In this document: positions 60,478-64,000 of the stretch, one piece after another
Layout: each line of letters starts with the position of its first letter
Numbering within the stretch: the stretch's first letter is position 1
Assembly (NCBI RefSeq): GCF_022458865.1
Contig: NZ_JAJNMU010000010.1
Location: 62,001-126,000 of the forward strand
Direction: 5' to 3'
DNA from: Paenibacillus periandrae
Lineage (GTDB): Bacteria > Bacillota > Bacilli > Paenibacillales > NBRC-103111
DNA: 64,000 nucleotides
Translations under genes and position numbers: made by a program
Notes under the pieces: model-generated
Told to the model about the DNA's origin: nothing
What the model saw: the letters and a program-made list of their open reading frames with translations, nothing else
The model's database searches: none

Positions 60478-61743
60478 TTAATAAATTAAATTTCGAAAAT
60501 CGGTAATCGTATGAAACGAGATCAGATTCACATTATGCGCATCCTTGGCACGATGGTCCCCTGTCCGGCTGAGTACATACAAATTATTCCCGTCAATGGC
60601 CAAACTCGCATAATGGCGTGACTGCTTCTGCGAAGCACCCATCGTTACCATACCTGCAAAGCACCAATCGATGCAGTTGCGGGAAAAATGAAGCTGCAGC
60701 CGATGCCGTTCATTATTCGGTGTCCAGAACCGATCCTCAGGGAGCTTTTCCGCGCGCGTCATACTATCCGTTGCCTGCGTGCTAAGCAGCCAATACATCT
60801 CCGAGACATCGTCGTAAACAATGTGGAACTTCATCTGTCCACCCGGCAAAGGCACGTAGACGATATTTTTACCGGAAGGAACCTGCTCCAGCAAAGTTGT
60901 CATACTGCCATCGTCGTTCTCCACAACTTTCGCAATGGCGGCATATCCCGTCCCACCGGTATGCGTTCTCATCCAGAGATGGAATGTTCGCCCCTCTGGA
61001 TCGTAAAAATAATGATCCGGATCTGCGATCTTCACGACATTCGTCTCCAGCCAGCCGGCTGGCGCGCAATTGCGTCCGGGAGCGATCATCGTTCCCGTAA
61101 TCGGTGCGGCGTTATAAAAGGGAATGCCGAAATAATCCAGCTGATCCACAGGCACTGTATCGCAAAATGCCAGCTCTGATGCGAACGTCCAATTTTCCCT
61201 GATCAGCAGGTCACTGTCGATGCTGCCCCTCATGAGAACAGGAGCAAGAATGCTGCATGGCCATATTTTCATACCGGTGAACGTCATTCTTTCCATAACC
61301 AGGTACACATGATCCTTAACGTAAAGGACATTAGCAGGAGCCTGATGCCAAATTTCCCCCTTAGATAAAAAGCTGGTCTCACTCCACGTTTCTCCATTAT
61401 CGTCAGACCGGACTATCGCAAGATCGTTGCAATGGCCGATGACATAGACGGAATTCCCCGCTACAAAAGGTCTTGCATGCATGAATGGAAAGTCAGCACG
61501 AAACTGCCACGTTGCTCCTTTATCATCGGAGGTAAATATTTTACCGAACCATAATTGACCGTGCTCGATGACACGCTTTGGGCCCGGAAGATCGTCCATA
61601 CCTGGTCCGCTCAGATCAAGCGTGGCGACCAACCTGCCATTCGGCAAGACGGCAATGCCGGGACTGTACGTATAAATATTGTCGGGATCGGGAGATTCAT
61701 ATACGGTTACATAATCCTGGGCAAGCGGTTGTATGGGCTTCAT
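60478..61743 (-). CDS. BNR-repeat sialidase-like protein 2
   Basis: About 421 residues, propeller fold with Asp boxes TSDDKGATWQ and RSDDNGETWS early in the protein and a catalytic-looking centre with WLETNVVKIADPDHYFYD and FHLWMRTHTGGTGY. It lacks a signal peptide. It ends with the same style of tail (NVNLISFHTITDFRNLIY) as protein 3 (NYMTFHTLENFRSFL), so these two are closer to each other than to protein 1. The ATG at 61743 is chosen; a GTG at 61755 is four codons earlier, and neither has ideal ribosome spacing. Confidence 0.75.
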   Translation of the reverse strand: MKPIQPLAQDYVTVYESPDPDNIYTYSPGIAVLPNGRLVATLDLSGPGMDDLPGPKRVIEHGQLWFGKIFTSDDKGATWQFRADFPFMHARPFVAGNSVYVIGHCNDLAIVRSDDNGETWSETSFLSKGEIWHQAPANVLYVKDHVYLVMERMTFTGMKIWPCSILAPVLMRGSIDSDLLIRENWTFASELAFCDTVPVDQLDYFGIPFYNAAPITGTMIAPGRNCAPAGWLETNVVKIADPDHYFYDPEGRTFHLWMRTHTGGTGYAAIAKVVENDDGSMTTLLEQVPSGKNIVYVPLPGGQMKFHIVYDDVSEMYWLLSTQATDSMTRAEKLPEDRFWTPNNERHRLQLHFSRNCIDWCFAGMVTMGASQKQSRHYASLAIDGNNLYVLSRTGDHRAKDAHNVNLISFHTITDFRNLIY

Positions 61744-61782
61744 AGCATAACGCACAACCTTTCCATATGATCGATAATAGGT

Positions 61783-63243
61783 TTAAAGAAATGACCGAAA
61801 ATTTTCAAGCGTATGAAATGTCATATAATTGGCGTTATGAAAATTGTAGGCATCATTAAGCGCGGTCCGACTTAGATAAATCATATCGTCCCCATTAAAC
61901 AGCCAATCGACGTATTGGAATCCAACCTTAAGATCGTCCTCCGTCCAACCGTTATCCTGATAATTTAAAGCGTCCGTATGAACCTGCCACGATTCCAAAT
62001 CGGCTGATGACACCAGAGACAATATATTGCGCTGAGATACATTGGGCAAGGTTACTCTGTTCACTAACGACCAATATCTTCCGCTGACAGGATCATAATG
62101 AACCGTGAATTTGGACATATTGCCATGAAAGTCAATGACACTGCCGAACGTCAGATCCGCATCAGGATGTACGGTATTCACATTCAGTATAATAGCTCTT
62201 CCATAATCAGGATTGCCCTTGCCTGTATTATAACGGAGCAGGTTGACGAGCCTGCCACCGGGAGCGATTACGATATTCCCTTCCAGCAGCGATGGTCTGC
62301 CACCCTCAATGACACCTGGCCATTCATGACTGTATGGAAGAAAAGGAGCTATCGCCCAATTGGCCGGATCCAGCAAATCCGCATCCGCTGGTGCGGATAT
62401 GACTCCGGTGGCATGACCACCGAGAGACCATGAACCGTATTCCACCCCGCTCCAAATCCGCCCCTCGTGCTCAACGACAGGCATTGGCGCTTTATGAGGT
62501 CCGCCTTCCTCCCTGCTTCCGGCTGGTATCAGCTCCGTTGGCGCAGACCAGGTCGCTCCGCCATCATCAGAGCGGCCTATCAGCAAAGCGCCGTATTCTG
62601 TGCTTGTTCCAAGCATGTACAGCGCTCCGCGATGAAGAAACAACTTCCCCCAAAAGCACGGATAAAGATCGCACAGGAACGACCAGCTTTGACCGTCGTC
62701 CGTAGATCGAAAAATCTTGCTCAGATTTTGTCCGCCAAGCCCCCAAAAAACATCATGGGAGGCAAGCAGGGTTCCATCCACAAGCTTTACGATGGATGGA
62801 CTTGCCGGAGAACGACCCGAGAAGTCATACGTGTAGTCATCGGGATGAATATAATTGACGACAATACCGGGTACCTCTCCGGTTCTCGCCTTTCTTGCCG
62901 GGCTTTCCGCCAACTGCTCATTCGAATCCTTTTTGATGGCATGAACGGCAACCTCATAATCTACAGCATGCTCCAGATCGCTAAGTAAAATCGATGTGGC
63001 GTCACCCGGTAGTTGGCGAGTTTGAATTTCTGTCCGTTCTTCCCCTGCCGTCAGCTTGACCTCGTAAACAAATTCACCGGAATTGCATGATCCTTCATAC
63101 TGCCAATCCAACTGCAGCTGCCGGTTTCCCGGAGCCAGCCGTACTATGTTTAACTCACTATATGGGGCTCCATAGCCCTTGGAAGCGTAGGCGATTCCCT
63201 TGGCTGTTGAATAGCTCCATGTAGGGTTCTCTTGAACGTTCAT
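61783..63243 (-). CDS. BNR-repeat sialidase-like protein 3 with N-terminal FN3-like domain
   Basis: 486 residues: an N-terminal beta-sandwich of about 115 residues (FVYEVKLTAGEERTEIQTRQ, DYEVAVHAIKK; fibronectin-III-like) and a propeller with Asp boxes RSTDDGQSWS and RSDDGGATWS. GGPHKAPMPVVEHEGRIW and the tail LSRTALNDAYNFHNANYMTF match protein 2. AAGAAGGG precedes the ATG. It is the first enzyme gene after the binding protein. The lack of export signals in all three BNR proteins suggests the oligosaccharide is imported first and cut inside the cell. Confidence 0.78.
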   Translation of the reverse strand: MNVQENPTWSYSTAKGIAYASKGYGAPYSELNIVRLAPGNRQLQLDWQYEGSCNSGEFVYEVKLTAGEERTEIQTRQLPGDATSILLSDLEHAVDYEVAVHAIKKDSNEQLAESPARKARTGEVPGIVVNYIHPDDYTYDFSGRSPASPSIVKLVDGTLLASHDVFWGLGGQNLSKIFRSTDDGQSWSFLCDLYPCFWGKLFLHRGALYMLGTSTEYGALLIGRSDDGGATWSAPTELIPAGSREEGGPHKAPMPVVEHEGRIWSGVEYGSWSLGGHATGVISAPADADLLDPANWAIAPFLPYSHEWPGVIEGGRPSLLEGNIVIAPGGRLVNLLRYNTGKGNPDYGRAIILNVNTVHPDADLTFGSVIDFHGNMSKFTVHYDPVSGRYWSLVNRVTLPNVSQRNILSLVSSADLESWQVHTDALNYQDNGWTEDDLKVGFQYVDWLFNGDDMIYLSRTALNDAYNFHNANYMTFHTLENFRSFL

Positions 63244-63263
63244 CCACCATTCATCCCTTCTTA

Positions 63264-63286
63264 AGGCGGCAGTCTTCAGCTACCGC
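63264..63286 (-). other. Intergenic stem-loop after the solute-binding-protein gene
   Basis: GGCGGTAGCTGAAGACTGCCGCC on the minus strand forms a stem of up to nine pairs with a small loop and no U-tract. In binding-protein operons such a hairpin often protects the upstream mRNA and so raises binding-protein levels; that is inference here. Confidence 0.5.
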
Positions 63287-63318
63287 CCCATTTTTTGCGA
63301 TTTTTTATTGGATTAGAA

Positions 63319-64000
63319 TCACTTTTTATTTTTGGAGGCATCGATGACTTTTTGCTCTTCGACCCATTTATTAATCTTTTCCTGAATGTCTGCCATCTCA
63401 GCTGTCAGATCATACTTTTGACCATGATTAGCCCTTGATATCAGCTCTGCCATCCAGGGACGTATAAGTGAGAACATGATCGGCGGAAACAGCACGTTTT
63501 TGGTATCCTCCACGACCGTTAGCAACTGTTTGGCATAAGGATTATCCTTTTCGCTGACCCAATCGGCATTTTTCCAGGAAGGCAGGTACTTATAGTTATC
63601 ATAGATAGCTTTTTGTCCTTCAGCTCCCGTAATATATTTCAGCACCTGCCATGCCGCTTCCGGATTTTTCGTATCTTTGGCCATCGTATACGTTTGGGCT
63701 GTACCATAGGAGGTTTTTCCGTTCTTGTCCCGTACCCCTTTGGTCACGACATAACGATCCTGCAGCTTGTTTTTGAGGATTTCATCCGTTTTGCTGCACC
63801 ATAAACAAATCGCAACATTGTTCTCGACCTTGCCCCAGTTCTCAAAGCCGCGTCCAATCTCATATCCGGGTGGTAGGCTGGAGTTCATATCGATCAAGGT
63901 TTGCAAGCTCTTTTTAATTTGCGGGGTATTGAAATTCAGTTTACTGTTCCCAAAGTTCGCCCAGTCGGTTTCGCCTAGCTGTACGCCGTTCCCATCTGAG
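63319..64000 (-). CDS. Extracellular solute-binding protein, C-terminal part (5' end outside window)
   Basis: The frame is open to the window edge, giving about 226 residues beginning SDGNGVQLGETDWANFG. The order and motifs are those of a family 1 sugar-binding protein C-terminal lobe: YTMAKDTKNPEAAWQVLKYI (the usual KNPEAAWxxL helix) and EMADIQEKINKWVEEQK at the end. It stands at the head of the BNR/RraA unit and would deliver the oligosaccharide to permeases presumably encoded just beyond the window. The signal peptide is not in the window. Confidence 0.85.
   Translation of the reverse strand, partial: SDGNGVQLGETDWANFGNSKLNFNTPQIKKSLQTLIDMNSSLPPGYEIGRGFENWGKVENNVAICLWCSKTDEILKNKLQDRYVVTKGVRDKNGKTSYGTAQTYTMAKDTKNPEAAWQVLKYITGAEGQKAIYDNYKYLPSWKNADWVSEKDNPYAKQLLTVVEDTKNVLFPPIMFSLIRPWMAELISRANHGQKYDLTAEMADIQEKINKWVEEQKVIDASKNKK

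Overview
The window looks like a chromosomal stretch from a Gram-positive Bacillales bacterium, most likely Paenibacillaceae. The pointers are LplB/YtcP-type sugar permeases, an MsmX/UgpC-type shared ATPase, a T-box leader, lipoprotein solute-binding proteins, a DUF5696 protein beside an NHL-Yip1 protein, and strong AGGAGG-type ribosome binding sites. Almost everything reads on the minus strand. The plus-strand genes are a nitroreductase and FAD monooxygenase pair (17-19 kb), the DAHP synthase (50.6 kb) and a PhoX-like protein (56.9 kb). No rRNA, tRNA, CRISPR array, transposase or integrase was seen.

Region 1 (1-16.8 kb) is a glycoside/sugar catabolic operon led by an aldose-epimerase-like gene. 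It continues with a tandem-duplicated deoxyhypusine-synthase-like protein, a HAD phosphatase, a large GH38 alpha-mannosidase, a PfkB kinase resembling the HldE kinase domain, one sugar permease, a second GH38 enzyme, a GmhA-like SIS isomerase, a ROK kinase and a Schiff-base aldolase cut by the window edge. A deletion inside the operon has joined the front of a YesM-type sensor kinase to the last ~40 codons of an LplB-type permease. A ROK-family repressor gene sits upstream. A 19-base AT-rich operator-like sequence occurs both at its own promoter and in front of the epimerase operon, so it probably controls the cluster and itself.

Region 2 (16.9-22.2 kb and 39-50.1 kb) is an organosulfur-scavenging locus split by a transporter operon. 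It holds five NtaA/DszA-type FMN monooxygenases, one SsuD-type sulfonate monooxygenase next to an aldo/keto reductase, two paralogous solute-binding lipoproteins without their own permeases, an isopropylmalate-dehydrogenase-like enzyme, a flavin reductase/nitroreductase and an FAD monooxygenase. Six transcription units here share a leader module: a TTGACA/TATATT-type promoter in most copies, an ATAGGAATAATA-like operator just downstream, then a compact hairpin with a U-tract whose left arm is partly duplicated. This regulatory module is the most interesting signal I found.

Region 3 (22.3-38.8 kb) is a long translationally coupled ABC operon: one MsmX-type ATPase, a ~1000-residue solute-binding protein with extra N-terminal domains, two pairs of sugar-type permeases, an NHL/TPR/Yip1 membrane protein, a DUF5696 protein and a heterodimeric ABC exporter. 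Region 4 (50.3-51.7 kb) is a T-box-controlled chorismate mutase/DAHP synthase gene whose apparent specifier is UUC (Phe). Region 5 (51.8-56.6 kb) encodes a secreted beta-propeller/cadherin-like/dockerin-like protein, three tandem phage-tail-collar (MdpB-like) proteins and a GNAT acetyltransferase. Region 6 (56.9-64 kb) has a Tat-exported PhoX-like protein, then an operon of a solute-binding protein (partial), three BNR/sialidase-like proteins and an RraA-like aldolase.

Two families of non-coding palindromic repeats are scattered between genes. One is a 165-215 bp element with near-perfect 15-18 bp terminal inverted repeats (five copies). The other is a ~35-40 bp element centred on a GTTTTGC...GCAAAAC palindrome (more than ten copies, some inside the large element).
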